A stretch of DNA of 64,000 nt from Prorocentrum cordatum. Its lineage: Eukaryota; Sar; Dinophyceae; Prorocentrales; Prorocentraceae. The position numbers and the translations under genes were made by a program. Location of the stretch: NCBI GenBank assembly GCA_963575745.1, contig CAUYUJ010009557.1:1-64000 (forward strand), given 5' to 3'. Position 1 is the first letter of the stretch. Every line of letters starts with the position of its first letter. This document shows, piece after piece, positions 51,900-61,749 of this stretch. The notes beneath the pieces were generated by a model. It saw nothing but the letters and a program-made list of their open reading frames with translations. It did not search any database and was not told the DNA's origin.

Positions 51900-52760
51900 G
51901 CGTCGATCGTTCAACCTTGAACCGATCGCGGCCCCGATCGTTCAAGGTTGAATTCCGACGGGTCCAGTGGCGTCACCGTGTCCCTCGGTGCTTCCGCGTC
52001 GCAGAATTCTACCTTGAATGCCTTCGCTGGCGACGCCGGCGCGCCATCGCCGCATGAACCTACCGTTCTGTATCGCGTCCCGCGGTTGCCCTCGCGCCAC
52101 CGCGTCCTCGGGCAGCTCCCTTGGACAAGGGCACCCGCTCTGGCCTAGACCGCGGCGCGCGAGGCGCTGTTATCTTCGCGCCCCCGCAGGAGACCTGCGC
52201 AGCAAATTGGCTCAGGCCAGCTGGGCCCATGGCCCATGCCTGCCGAAGGGGGCCAAGAGCCCGCGAACCGCGCTGCAGACACTGGACAGCGCCCAAAACC
52301 GTGCGCTGTACCATAAGCGCCGCCGCCGCCGCCGTGGCAGTTGCCGCCGCCGCCATTGCAGCCCGCGGCTGTGCCGACGAGCACCTTGATGCGGCACTGC
52401 CGTCTTGGCACGGCGGCCGTCAGGACTGCTCCGTATGTCTTTGGAAGTTCTCGCATGGCTTTCGGATGTTTCGGGGAGTGGCTTCATCGGTTGCCGATGC
52501 GCTGTGGAGCTCGGATGTTTTCCATGCGGCGGAATGCGCACTAATGGAGGCTCAACCTCACGGAAAATGACTGAAGCATGCTTCATTGATATGGACACAA
52601 CTTCCTTAAGTTGCAATGGCGCTGATGTGGCTGCCACTCCATGTGGCGGCTGCCGTGTTTTTGGCCATGCCCTTCCCCGCCCCCGTGGACTGAGCTGGGC
52701 AGGCGCCTTGTGCTTACGGAAGCACGAAAGGCACCTCCCCATCCTCCTCCTAATCCACCT
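51900..52760. other. No confident gene; palindromic CGTTCAA motifs at left edge
   Basis: GATCGTTCAACCTTGAAC and GATCGTTCAAGGTTGAA at 51907-51952 match the palindromes near 30.87 kb. The following open frames lack recognisable domains. Confidence 0.4.
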
Positions 52761-52768
52761 ACTCTTAG

Positions 52769-52918
52769 GTCGGGCATGTCCCCCTACAGGCGGATTCCGG
52801 AAGAAACATGAGACATAGTCGAAAATTGTCAAACATAGTCAACAGAGCACGAAACATCATCCCCAGACTATTTTTTGACTAATCCTGAATGTTCCTCCTG
52901 TAGAGGGACATGCCCGAC
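52769..52918. mobile_element. MITE-like element family 7, copy 1
   Basis: GTCGGGCATGTCCCCCTACA, then GGCGGA at 52769-52794, is inverted at 52893-52918 (TCCTCCTGTAGAGGGACATG, then CCCGAC). A single end of the same family (TCCTCCTGTAGAGGGACACG) with the same inner sequence (GACTATTTTTGA) lies at 60600-60635. Confidence 0.75.
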
Positions 52919-52999
52919 TTAAACCTACTCGGGGTCTGACTTGCGGCGAGACGGCAAGCTGCGCGAATTTTTCAACTTGCATCACCGACGCCCGGAACC

Positions 53000-53455
53000 G
53001 TGCAACGACAGAAAGGGATCCCACCGCTTTGTGAATTGGCCTGCTGGAGTGAGCAGCCATACGCGGACCTTGCCCGTGCTGGTCAAATTTCTGAAACTCT
53101 GGCGGGGTTCACAATACTAGAGATGTCTGGAAGCCAGGTGAATCGCAGCCCGGGTGTCCGATACCCCAACGTCGACTGGACCCACGGGGGAAGGTTAGCA
53201 AATGGTTTCACATTTAACATGACACAATTGATGGGTCCTGATGGACACGGGCCAAGGGCCTTGCCTCGGGACGACTCATTCTTCATCCTGAGCAACTGTG
53301 TGACGGTCCTGTGGCCCGTGGAAGGGCCCTCGAACACTCAGAAAAACTTAGGACCCGTTCCCCTCAGAACGCGTTTGCTCCCCTGTTGCGCCGGCAATAG
53401 AACAACTCTGACTCCACCAACACTCTCACAACACACATACTGCATGAAGATTTGA
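53000..53455 (+). CDS. Unassigned open frame, doubtful
   Basis: A 151-codon frame whose protein has unusually balanced composition for this window (for example NRSPGVRYPNVDWTHGG, GFTFNMTQLMGPDG, SFFILSNCVTVLWPVEG). I recognise no domain, and third codon positions are not biased as in the confident exons. It may be chance or an unrecognised transposon fragment. Confidence 0.15.
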   Translation: MQRQKGIPPLCELACWSEQPYADLARAGQISETLAGFTILEMSGSQVNRSPGVRYPNVDWTHGGRLANGFTFNMTQLMGPDGHGPRALPRDDSFFILSNCVTVLWPVEGPSNTQKNLGPVPLRTRLLPCCAGNRTTLTPPTLSQHTYCMKI

Positions 53456-53689
53456 GATGGCTGCGGCGGCATGCCGCGCTGACCCTGATTCGCAGCTCGC
53501 TCGTGAGCTCCATCATGCTTCGTACCACGACATCTCCTAGATTTCGTGGACCCCGCCTCCTTTTTCAACACGTCCCCGGCCCCGGTTCGTCCGAGCACGT
53601 GCCTCGGGGCCACGACGCGCACTCCCCCTTCCGCGTCCTCGTGTCCTCCCTCTTCCGCGCAGCCGACGTGGAGGGAGAGGGATGAGCGA

Positions 53690-53815
53690 GGAGGACCGAG
53701 AAGGAGAGGGAGGAGAGGAGAGGAGGGAGGAGAAGAGGGAGGACCGATGAGGGAGGAGAGAACGAGGAGGAGGAGGAGGAGGAGGAGGAGGAGGAGAAGG
53801 AGGAGGAGGAGGAGG
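53690..53815. repeat. GGA microsatellite
   Basis: A GAGGAG-rich run of about 120 bp with GGAGAGG variants. Confidence 0.9.
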
Positions 53816-54138
53816 ACCAATGGACATCCAAGACGCATCAACCTTGTTACCCGCTTGCTTCATACGGAGGGCGGAAGCGGCGCGTTCCACCCGCGACTCC
53901 TCTCCATCATCCTCCACCCTCGGCTGCGCGCCGCCGGCGGGGGGGGTGGGGAGCGGTGACGGGAGGGCGGCACTCCCGACAAGGCAAGGGGAGGGGGAGG
54001 CCTCTCAGAAAAACCCGCAACCCTCCACGACAGGACCTCTCGGGAGGCAGCAAGGCTCCCGAGAAGTCCCCTCCTCCTCCCTCCTGGGGGGCCTCCTTCC
54101 CCCCCCCCTGCCCCCTCCAGCGCCACCCTGGAAGAAAT

Positions 54139-54262
54139 CAGGTCCGCGCGGGTTTCTTGGATCGGAGCTGGGCCACCTGTCCTGGCGCGCTGAGCGCCCC
54201 GGGGGCGTCGGACGCGACGCGAGGGATCCAGCGCCGACCCAACACATCCGTGCGGACCTCGG
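54139..54262. mobile_element. MITE-like element family 2, copy 2
   Basis: Ends AGGTCCGCGCGGGTTTCTTG...GGATCGG and, inverted, CCGACCCAACACATCCGTGC...GGACCTC. The centre CGCGCTGAGCGCC corresponds to the centre of the copy at 10479-10615. Confidence 0.65.
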
Positions 54263-54507
54263 GCAGTTTGTGCTCATGCCGTGATGGTTGCTCTGGTGAG
54301 CGACGAACAGAAAAGGGTCTTACGCGAGACGGCGTAGCGGCCTTCCGCCGGCCGCCAGCGCGGCACGATACTTTGGAGACGAGGGCGCCCACGTGAGACC
54401 TTACGCGGGCAGCTTGCGCTGGCAATTTGCGCGCCAGTGTCGGCGCAGACGGCCTCATTTTGTTGCGTTGCGCGTTGCTCTTGTGACGGAATGGGTCCTG
54501 AGGGAAA

Positions 54508-54635
54508 CTGGCCATCGCTCGGACGTCCATTCCCTGGTTTTTTTAGGTTTCGTGCGTGGTTTTTTTGCCAAATGATCAAGCATGCTCCTCGATGGCCCTC
54601 GCCGAAGAAAAATGCACACGTCCGAGCGATGCCAG
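54508..54635. mobile_element. MITE-like element family 6, copy 2, with 20-bp flanking direct repeats
   Basis: Ends CTGGCCATCGCTCGGACGTC and inverted CTGGCATCGCTCGGACGTGT. The left flank GGAATGGGTCCTGAGGGAAA (54488-54507) is repeated as GGAAATGGGTCCTGAGAGAA, then A, at 54636-54656. This looks like an unusually long target duplication. A further partial copy of the flank (AAATGGGTCCTGGAAAC) follows. Confidence 0.78.
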
Positions 54636-54729
54636 GGAAATGGGTCCTGAGAGAAATGGGTCCTGGAAACTTTTCCCCGTCCGGGGCCTCGCGCGGGCCC
54701 TCTGCTGGCCCCGGGGCCGTCCGCAAGAG

Positions 54730-54802
54730 CTCCTCCTCCTCCTCCTCCTCCCTCCCTCCCTCCCTCCCTCCCTCCCTCCCTCCCTCCCTCCCTCCCTCCT
54801 AC
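54730..54802. repeat. TCC then CTCC repeat at the 5' edge of element C
   Basis: CTCCTC triplets change into CCCT/CCTC tetramers for about 50 bp. LINE homology begins about 20 bp after this run. Confidence 0.9.
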
Positions 54803-54860
54803 ACCACCGCGTGGGGAATGGACCAGCTTACGGCTGGGAGCGGGGCAGAGATCAAGGAGG

Positions 54861-56000
54861 GTGGAAGCTACGAGGGCGACTTGGAGGAGACTTGGAAGAT
54901 TCTGGGAGCTCTCGCACTCGATTCGCCTCAAGAGGATGGCGTTCAAGGGCACGATCTTGTCTGCGGCGTATGCGGGCCTCGAATCCTACCTCCCCTCTAA
55001 GATGGACCTGAGGCGCTTGGATGCCGTCGTCGTAGGGTTCGCTTGAGTTGTGCTCCGAAACAGACGCCCAGAACTGGACCCCGAGGCCCCACTTGGCACC
55101 AGGCCGAAGTATCGGTCGCTCGCGGAAGGACTCGTCTTGAAAAACCTCAGGATCACCGACTCGAAAGCAGAGCTTCTCGTGCGGCGTCAACGACAATGGC
55201 AGAGATTTGCGAGGTTCCACGAAAACAATGCGCAACCTCTCACCGTTCTGTGTTGGCACGTTGGAGAGCCTGGGCGAGGAACCCACCTTCCGCGAGGACG
55301 GCGGCGTCGCCTCTACTGCCAACCCGTTGGCGCTCCAAGTCGAGCGCGATGTACAGGCGCTTCGCAACTTACGTGGAGGCGAGGACGTCTTGGCCGCCTA
55401 CACAGTGAGAGATATCTTCATCCGTCCCATCGTCGCCCGTAACTTCTGTAGCGTTGACCCCCAGAAGTTCCGACAGGTCATCGAGCTCAGAGGCTCCAGC
55501 AGAGGCACTCCTGGGGACACGACGGGCGCCTCTGACGAACCCCTTCAGGGGCACGTCTGCGAGTTGCCTGGTGACGGGGAGGACGGCAAGTGTGGTATGA
55601 CGTTCTACAGTCGTGGGGCCCTCAAAGTTCACCAACGTGACCATATTAGTCATGAGCGTCGAGTTCCTGCACACATGTTAGTCATCACCGACCAGTGCCT
55701 GTACTGCATGTCCACATCCAAGAGTCAGACCACCGCTAGGCGTCATGTTGTGCAATCTATACGATATGGTTGGTGTCTTTGTAATCAGAGCCCCTACGCA
55801 CCTCCCGTCCAAGAGCCCGAGAACCTCCATTGCCCCTTCTGCCACGATTTAGAGGCCATGCTCGAGGGATTCGTCGATTGTATGCCACCAGGCTCGAGAC
55901 GACTCGACCAGCTTGCTTCCCTTCCCGACTTCCAGCGTCACGTTCGGGAAGTGCACGCGCCCTCGCCGCCAGACCTCGTCTCGACCGGGCGAGATGGCCC
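54861..56000 (+). pseudogene. Element C ORF2 remnant: RT thumb and zinc fingers
   Basis: Pieces in different frames: RVEATRATWRRLGRFWELSH at 54858 on, RRPELDPEAPLGTRPKYRSL at 55060 on, then a long frame from 55207. The last includes NPLALQVERDVQALRNLRGG, AAYTVRDIFIRPIVARNFCS, HVCELPGDGEDGKCGMTFYS, CLYCMSTSKSQTTARRHVVQ and NLHCPFCHDLEAMLEGFVDC. All match element B in order. At least two frameshifts and a TGA at about 55044 separate them. Confidence 0.85.
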
Positions 56001-56929
56001 TGGCGCCTCGTGCCCTCAGCCAGCCGCCCGCGGTGCTCGACGAAGCGCTGCGGTCTCGCCACGGCGACCGCGGCGCGCGGGGCCGCCACGAGAGGCGCAA
56101 GCCAATGGGAAGCCGAGGGCGCGGTGGGCACCCTTCCCGCGACGCGCGCCCCGCCCTGCTGGCGCAAGGCCTGGGGAGCCCAGGCGGCGGCCACCGCCGC
56201 GGGCGGAGCACCGCAGCCGCCGCCACCGCCGCCACAGCCCCAGCAGCAGCAGGCGCCGCAGGGGCTCAACCAGCAAGGGGTCTCGAACGCGCTCAGCCAA
56301 CTCTTCCAGAACGCCGACGTGACGTACGGACGTCAGCGCAACGACGTCATGGGCCTAGGCGAAGAAACGTCCCCAGTCGAGCTCATCCTGGCCCTCTTCA
56401 ACGTGCTCGGTCGCGCAATCCTGAAGAACGCACAAGGCCTGGCGGCTCTCGAGGCGGCGATCTATCACATCAGTCACCTCGATCGCGACCATCTGGTGAG
56501 CAAGGCCATGAGAGCGACGGCCAAGTACTACGTTGACCAAACCGCACCCGTCGCGACAACCAGCAGCAGCTTCGCGAGCAGCAGCCCGTTCCAGAGTTGG
56601 ACGCGCTCGGAGTCCAACATCTGCATCTGTGGCTAGCACTGGTCGGCGGAGCCGTTCAGCAGGGAGAGCGCATCGGAGCAATTCATCACGCCGCGCTGAA
56701 CGAGTACTTGGATCAGATCAAGGGCGACCCGACCATCACCAACGAGACGCTCTGCATGCAAGTCCGTCACTGCAAGATCTCGTTCACGCACGACCGCAAA
56801 ATGATGACGATACACGTCGAGGCTCACAACACTGGCGTGCAGCAGCAGTTGCTCGACTCCTTGAGGCAACTCGGGGCCAAGCTCATGAAGGGGACGCCGC
56901 CGTGCTCTCACCAGGAACGCCCGATGTAG
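55994..56929 (+). pseudogene. Element C ORF3 remnant
   Basis: Begins MALAPRALSQPPAVLDEALR in +1 relation to the finger frame, as MDLASRALS does in element B. It then shifts frame to APQGLNQQGVSNALSQLFQN, then ADVTYGRQRNDVMGL and GLAALEAAIYHISHLDRDHL, and shifts again to WLALVGGAVQQGERIGAIHH, HCKISFTHDRKMMTIHVEAH and GTPPCSHQERPM. It ends at a TAG at 56927-56929, where element B continues QLALDGM. Conservation of these blocks between B and C argues that the protein matters to the element. Confidence 0.8.
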
Positions 56930-57260
56930 ATGCTCCTGGACGGGACCGAAGCTTCCGCCCGACGGCTCGAGGGTCAGGATCGGCGGGGGCCGGGTGCTCC
57001 TCGACCCAGACCCAGCTTCGCGTCGCCATGGCCTCGGAACTCAGAACGCCCGACACAACTCTGCATTGCCATTAATTGTGCGGAGGCTCGAAAATCAGGA
57101 TGCCCGTGAGGGCTCAGCGTCGCCATTCGTTTTGCATGGGCTCAAAAGTCAGGACGCCCGAAGGGGCTCAGCGTCGCCAATAGTTTTGCTCGGACAGCTC
57201 GAGACGGCGGGGGGTCCGAAGCACGGCCGAGCCAGAGCACCAGCGCTGCGAACTTGATGC
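56930..57260. repeat. About 55-bp tandem repeat in element C 3' region
   Basis: GGCTCGAAAATCAGGATGCC, CGTGAGGGCTCAGCGTCGCC is followed by GGCTCAAAAGTCAGGACGCC, CGAAGGGGCTCAGCGTCGCC and preceded by a diverged unit. Element B has no equivalent. Confidence 0.7.
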
Positions 57261-57470
57261 GCCCCCGTCGGCTCCAGTGACTACGGCGGCACGACAGACG
57301 CGCTCGAGGGGAACCATGCTGTGCTCTTCGGGAACACTGACTCGCACCCCGAGTCGCCAGATATACCCGCGCAATACATCGCAGACTGCATCTACGATTA
57401 CCCAGAGACTACCGCCTCCTGGGCCGACGGACCCGCGGACTTCGGGGTCAGCTACTCGCTCGACTCGTAA
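57258..57470 (+). CDS. Small open frame or terminal exon, function unknown
   Basis: The frame opening after a TGA at 57255-57257 reads SSDYGGTTDALEGNHAVLFG, then PESPDIPAQYIADCIYDYPE and FGVSYSLDS before TAA at 57468-57470. The balanced, acidic composition differs from the shadow frames around it. A CGGCTCCAG acceptor-like site lies at 57268-57276. It is inside the apparent 3' part of element C, so it could be an extra element ORF, a captured exon, or chance. Confidence 0.3.
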   Translation, partial: CAPVGSSDYGGTTDALEGNHAVLFGNTDSHPESPDIPAQYIADCIYDYPETTASWADGPADFGVSYSLDS

Positions 57471-57929
57471 TGCGATAGGCCTGGGAGGCAGGGGGTGAGA
57501 GGGAGTTAGTCAGACAGTCGAACTCAAGAGTTGTAGTGTCGCCGCAGGCTGCGGGATCCCTCCTCACCTCTTCCTCCTCGTTCGTCCCTCCGAGGTCGTC
57601 GTCGGTCGGTCCTCGCCTTACCTCCTCTCAGAATTTAGGTGCCAACATCTTGAGACTGATCGGAACGGCCCCGAGGCGGGACCCCTAAATTATGTTCATG
57701 GCCGGGGCCTTCTTTTTTCCTGTGGGATGTCAGGCGTGGGCCTGGTTCTAAGGTGCTGGCTTGTTTCGTTTCGTAGGTTCCTTTCGACGAGTTGACCCGC
57801 CTGCCTGTCTGAAGGTAGCCCCATAATCCCACCAGCCCTCTGGGCGTAGGTGGTCTAGAGCAGATCCTCTTCCACCCCTCCCTCTTCCCCCTTGGGGAGG
57901 GGTTTACCCCTCCCCCTACCCCCTCCCCT

Positions 57930-58510
57930 GGACCTGGACGGGGGGGGCCGCGGGTAGTTAGAGCGTCCAAGATGGCCCAAGACGGCTCCAAGAGCGCCTC
58001 AGAGAACCCAAGATGAGCTCCAAGATGGCTCAAGATAGCGCAAGATCGCTCACGATGGCTCCTAAGATGGTTCCAAGAAGCCCAAAGACGGCCCCAAGAT
58101 AACTCCAAGTGGCCAAACAGCTCCCCAAGGAGGCCCCGAAGAGGCCAAAATCGTCCCAAAACCTAAGGAAAATCAATGATTTTTGCTTTCTCGCCTTTTC
58201 GCTTCCGATGGCCATCCGAGGCCTGGAGATGGCTCCAAGATGGCCCAAGAGGGCCCCAAGAGAGCCCCAAAAGAGCCCCAAGACGGCCCCAAGAGCGCCC
58301 AAGAGCACTCCAAGAGCGTTCCAAGAGGGGTCCAAGAGGCGATTTTAGGGGCTTCCGAGGGGGGACGCTAATTAAACCCCCCCTCTTGTTTGATCGACTC
58401 CCTCCAAGATGGCCCCAAAAGCGCCCCGAAGGCTCCCCAGAGCGCCTCAAGAGGGTCCCAAGAGGCGCCCAAGATGCCCCAAGGCGCCCAAAAAGCCCTC
58501 CAAGAGGCCC
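57930..58510. repeat. CCCAAGA-type degenerate repeats
   Basis: Irregular units such as CCAAGATGGCTCCAAGAGCG and CCCCAAGAGAGCCCCAAAAG over more than 500 bp, interrupted by an AT-rich patch at about 58155-58200. Similar fragments occur near 18.8 and 42.9 kb. Confidence 0.7.
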
Positions 58511-58539
58511 TCAAAAGACCCCCAAGAAGCTCCTTCCCC

Positions 58540-58660
58540 TCCTCCTCCTCCTCCTCCGATTCTTCCTCCTTCTCCGTCCTCCTCCTCCTCCTCCTCCTCC
58601 TCCTCTTCCCCCTCCTCCTCCTCCTCCTCCTCCGACGACGACGACGACGACGACGACTCC
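58540..58660. repeat. TCC then GAC microsatellite
   Basis: A TCCTCC run followed by GACGAC, giving Ser- and Asp-rich shadow frames. Confidence 0.9.
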
Positions 58661-58994
58661 TCTTCCATCCTCCCCCTCTCGGGGTCTGTGACAGCTTCCC
58701 CCGCCCTTTGTTATTCTGCATGCTCCCCGACTTCCCTGATCACCTCAACTCCCCTGAGCATCGTTTCTGGATGGGCTGGTGGGGATACGCGAAGCGTCAA
58801 CAATTTTGTCGAGGTCTGCCGCTTCTGGTCACAAAGATATGTCCGTTATGTGCGCCGAGGGGCGCATGAGCACCCCCCACGTGCTATGCACCGCTTTAGA
58901 GCGCACTCGAGGTGCTAAGGCCATTTTCGGAATGTTCAACATCGGCCGAACCCTGACCCGTGCCCCTGATGAGCCCGCCGCCGCCGCCTCCTCC

Positions 58995-59268
58995 TACTCC
59001 TCCTCCACATCGTCATCATCATCACCACCATCATCATCACCATGACCATGACCATCATCGTCACCATCACCAGCATCATCATAATCATGATCATCGCCAT
59101 CGCCGTCGTCATCGTCATCATCATCGCCGTCATCAGCATCATCATCATCAGCAGCATCATCACCATCACCATCACCATTACTAGCATCATCACAACCAGC
59201 ACCATCACCATCACCATCACCATCGCCATCGCCATCGCCATCACCATCACCATCACCATCACCATCAC

Positions 59269-59362
<94 letters not shown>
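58995..59362. repeat. ATC microsatellite array, about 365 bp
   Basis: CATCAC and CATCGC variants passing into a pure CAT run at about 59270-59362. Confidence 0.95.
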
Positions 59363-59363
<1 letters not shown>

Positions 59364-60027
59364 CGCCCGACGGGGCTCAGCGTATACCTGGGAATCTGGC
59401 GAGGGTTTCTTGCGTGGTAAACGCTGCGGCCCCCGATGGGCCGTGGCGAGACATGGAGGGCCGCAGGTGGGGTGGTGTCTTTTGTCTGTTGGCCAATCAT
59501 CGTGGGTTGAGGAGGCGGCGGGCCGGCGGCCTTCTTCAGCTCCTCACGCGAGCTGTCGATCTTCGAGCCCCCGGACGCGAGCAACGCAGAGGAGCCCGTC
59601 TCTCAATGACGGGGGCACGGCGCCCCACGCGCGCCGCTGACGCGGCACGCCGCTGACGCAGCACGCCGCACGATAGAGAGGGCGCCCGCGAGCGACTTTG
59701 AGCGGAAAGGGTGCGCGCAAACGTACGCGCGAGCGCCCAGCAACGCCGCTCGCCACATGAGTCACAGAAAAAGGCTAGGGACTGAGGCTGAGGGGACCAA
59801 AAGGGGGGACGCAAGGGCACCCCGAGGCTCAAGCCAGTGAGGCTCGAGGCTCGAGCCTCGGAGCCTCAAGCGTACAGAAGTCAGCCGTTAGAAGTCCTTC
59901 CCCACTCTCTGGAGCCAGGCAAACTGCGCAACCACAGCTTGAGAACACTCTGGCTTCGTCCTGCTGGGACGGCCTTCCCATCGGTCGCAGCGGACCTGAC
60001 GCGCTTGGCAGCGCACGCGCCCCGAGG

Positions 60028-60170
60028 ACGAGGGGGGACGATAGGGCGGGCACCAGCTCGAGGGGGCAACCACCGAGTCTGAGTCGGCCATGCGTCGTCG
60101 ATAGATCGGCGACGTGGCATGGCCCCGAGAACGAAACTGCAGGGCCCTGGGCGGGGCCAGCTATCAGAAC
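60028..60170 (+). repeat. Dispersed copy of the element found in ABCC intron 4
   Basis: Plus-strand blocks GAGGGGGGACGATA, CACCAGCTCGAGGGG, GTCGTCGATAGATCGGCGAC, GAACGAAACTGCAGG and CTGGGCGGGG occur in the same order and spacing as in the 207-bp ABCC intron at 3575-3781. I see no coding sequence around this copy, so it may be a free insertion of the same family or an intron of an unrecognised gene. Confidence 0.55.
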
Positions 60171-60392
60171 CCGATCGGCGATGAATGGGCGTTTGGGGGT
60201 CGACACGTTCCCCGCCCCCCTTGAGCCTACAGTAGGAGCTCGACCACAAGAAACCTTCCGCAAGAAACCCAACCCTGAGACCCAAGGGCGTCTTCTGATG
60301 TTTCGTGTGGGAGCCTCACGCTTTCCATAGCAAAGTCATCGAAACCCAGGAAACCCGGGGCACCCTGGACGCAAGCAGGATGTTCCTTGGCA

Positions 60393-60574
60393 TACTCTAG
60401 ATTTCGTAATAAAAGGGAGAGGGTCTGGACCCTCCAAGACGAGCCATTTTAGACCCCCCCTGTGGGAGAACCCTCCAAAACATCGTCCCCAGACCCCCTC
60501 AGGCCCTCCAAGATAGCCTGGAAGAGACCCCCCCGAAATGAGACCCCGCTCCCTTTTTTACGAAATCTGGAGTA
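60393..60574. mobile_element. Inverted-repeat element, TACTCTAGATTTCGTAA ends
   Basis: TACTCTAGATTTCGTAATAA, then AAGGGAG at 60393-60419, is inverted at 60549-60574 (CTCCCTTTTTTACGAAATCT, then GGAGTA). About 180 bp, with CCCTCCAAGA-rich filling. Single copy here. Confidence 0.7.
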
Positions 60575-60810
60575 GGTTTCCACTTGCTCAATTGACTATT
60601 TTTGAAGATTCCTCCTGTAGAGGGACACGCCCGGCTTAACTGTACCCCCGCCCTCTGACGATGCCCATGGGAGGACGGGTTTCCGCGAGCAGCGCGCTCC
60701 GCCGCGCTCGCGTGCGCAACCGCCACCGTCGGGCACCGAGCCACTGCCGGCGCGAAGGGCCGCGGCGGCGTCTGGGGCCGGCTCTGGCCGCGCGCAGAGG
60801 GGCCCCGCCC

Positions 60811-60886
60811 GGCCGCCTTGGCGTCCCGCACGCTCTCCTCCCGCCCCGCGATCACGATGGTGAGGTTGTCCGTGTCCACCGCTATC
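60811..60886 (-). CDS. KH domain protein, second KH exon
   Basis: After a CCACCCAGCCCACAG acceptor the minus strand reads IAVDTDNLTIVIAGREESVR, then DAKAA. This is the second half of a type I KH domain: a beta strand with I-VD, NLTI-I-G, then helix E-V--AK-A. Joined to the exon ending at 61414 it restores STQTRIAVDTDN, the expected T-TRI-VD---N. KH domains bind single-stranded RNA or DNA. The 3' end is uncertain because Ala/Arg/Pro-rich sequence follows. Confidence 0.75.
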
Positions 60887-60929
60887 CTGTGGGCTGGGTG
60901 GCACAGGAGCGCATGGCGGGATCCCTCTC

Positions 60930-61200
60930 CATCCCCCTACCTCCCCCCCCCTTTCCTCCTCCTCCCCTCCTCCTCCCCTCCTCCTCCCTCCTCTGTCCTC
61001 CTACTCCTCCTCCCTCCTCCTCCTCCTCCTCCTCCTCTTCTCCTCCTCTCCTCCTCCTGCTCCTCCTCCTCCTCCTCCTACCCTCCTGCTCCTCCTCCTC
61101 CTCCTCCTCCTCCTCTTCCTCCTCCTCCTCCTCCTCCTCCTCCTCCTTCTCCTCCTCCTCCTCCTCCTCCTCCTCCTCCTCCTCCTCCTCCTCCAGCGCA
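60930..61200. repeat. TCC microsatellite in the KH intron
   Basis: CTCCTC runs of about 270 bp within the intron between the two KH exons. Confidence 0.95.
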
Positions 61201-61413
61201 TTTGCCACTGGGGGGCGGAGCCTCCGAGAACCCCTGGCCCACGACGACGGCAGTGACGACGGCGGGGGCGGCAGGGCGGCGGCGAGAGGCGGCACAGGCC
61301 CCACCGGCGTCGGCGAGAGGCGGCGGCGGCGGCGGCGCAGACGACATCGGCGGCAGCGAGAAGCGTCGGCGGCCGTCGGTCGGCTGGCGCGGGCGAGGTC
61401 GGGGGAGGGCGGC

Positions 61414-61506
61414 CTCGTCTGGGTGGAGCTCTGCAGCTCGCGGATCGTCGAGCCCCCGCTGCCTATCACGGCGAGCGCCTCCGTGCGCGCGCGCGGGTTG
61501 CGCGGC
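61414..61506 (-). CDS. KH domain protein, first KH exon
   Basis: A 93-bp exon encoding TEALAVIGSGGSTIRELQSS, then TQT. It holds the invariant KH GXXG loop (here GSGG) within VIG-GG-TIREL. The donor after ACGAG is a GC site (intron begins GCCGCC, 61413), consistent with the GC and GA donors in the ABCC gene. The 527-bp intron contains a TCC microsatellite. The acceptor GCGGCAG at 61507-61508 is my best guess. No further exons of this protein are recognised upstream in 61.5-64 kb. Confidence 0.72.
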
Positions 61507-61749
61507 CTGCCGCGTCGACGGCCCCCCCAAAAGGCGCCCACATCTCCCACGGGCCGAGAGGCACCGGACCACCTCCACCGCTGGGTGGCCAGGAGCGCAG
61601 CCCCGTGCGGTGGGCAGCTGCCCGACGGCACGTGGGCCACCTCAGGGGAGTTCTCACGGGGCTCCAGCGGTGGTGGTGGTAGTCAAATGTATCCTGGCGA
61701 CGGATGAACCTGCGGCCCCACACGGGGCGGGATCCTGCGGATTCGTCTG

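Larger units (their letters stand above)
54822..57640 (+). mobile_element. LINE element C, 5'-truncated and decayed relative of element B
   Basis: Homology to element B begins abruptly in the reverse transcriptase thumb (DQLTAGSGAEIK, corresponding to EQLTGGSAAEVR in B). It continues through the zinc fingers and ORF3 into the 3' region (GCGGGATCCCTCCTCACC at about 57550). Abrupt 5' truncation is the usual result of incomplete target-primed reverse transcription. Several frameshifts and at least two stops show that it is dead. Confidence 0.85.
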
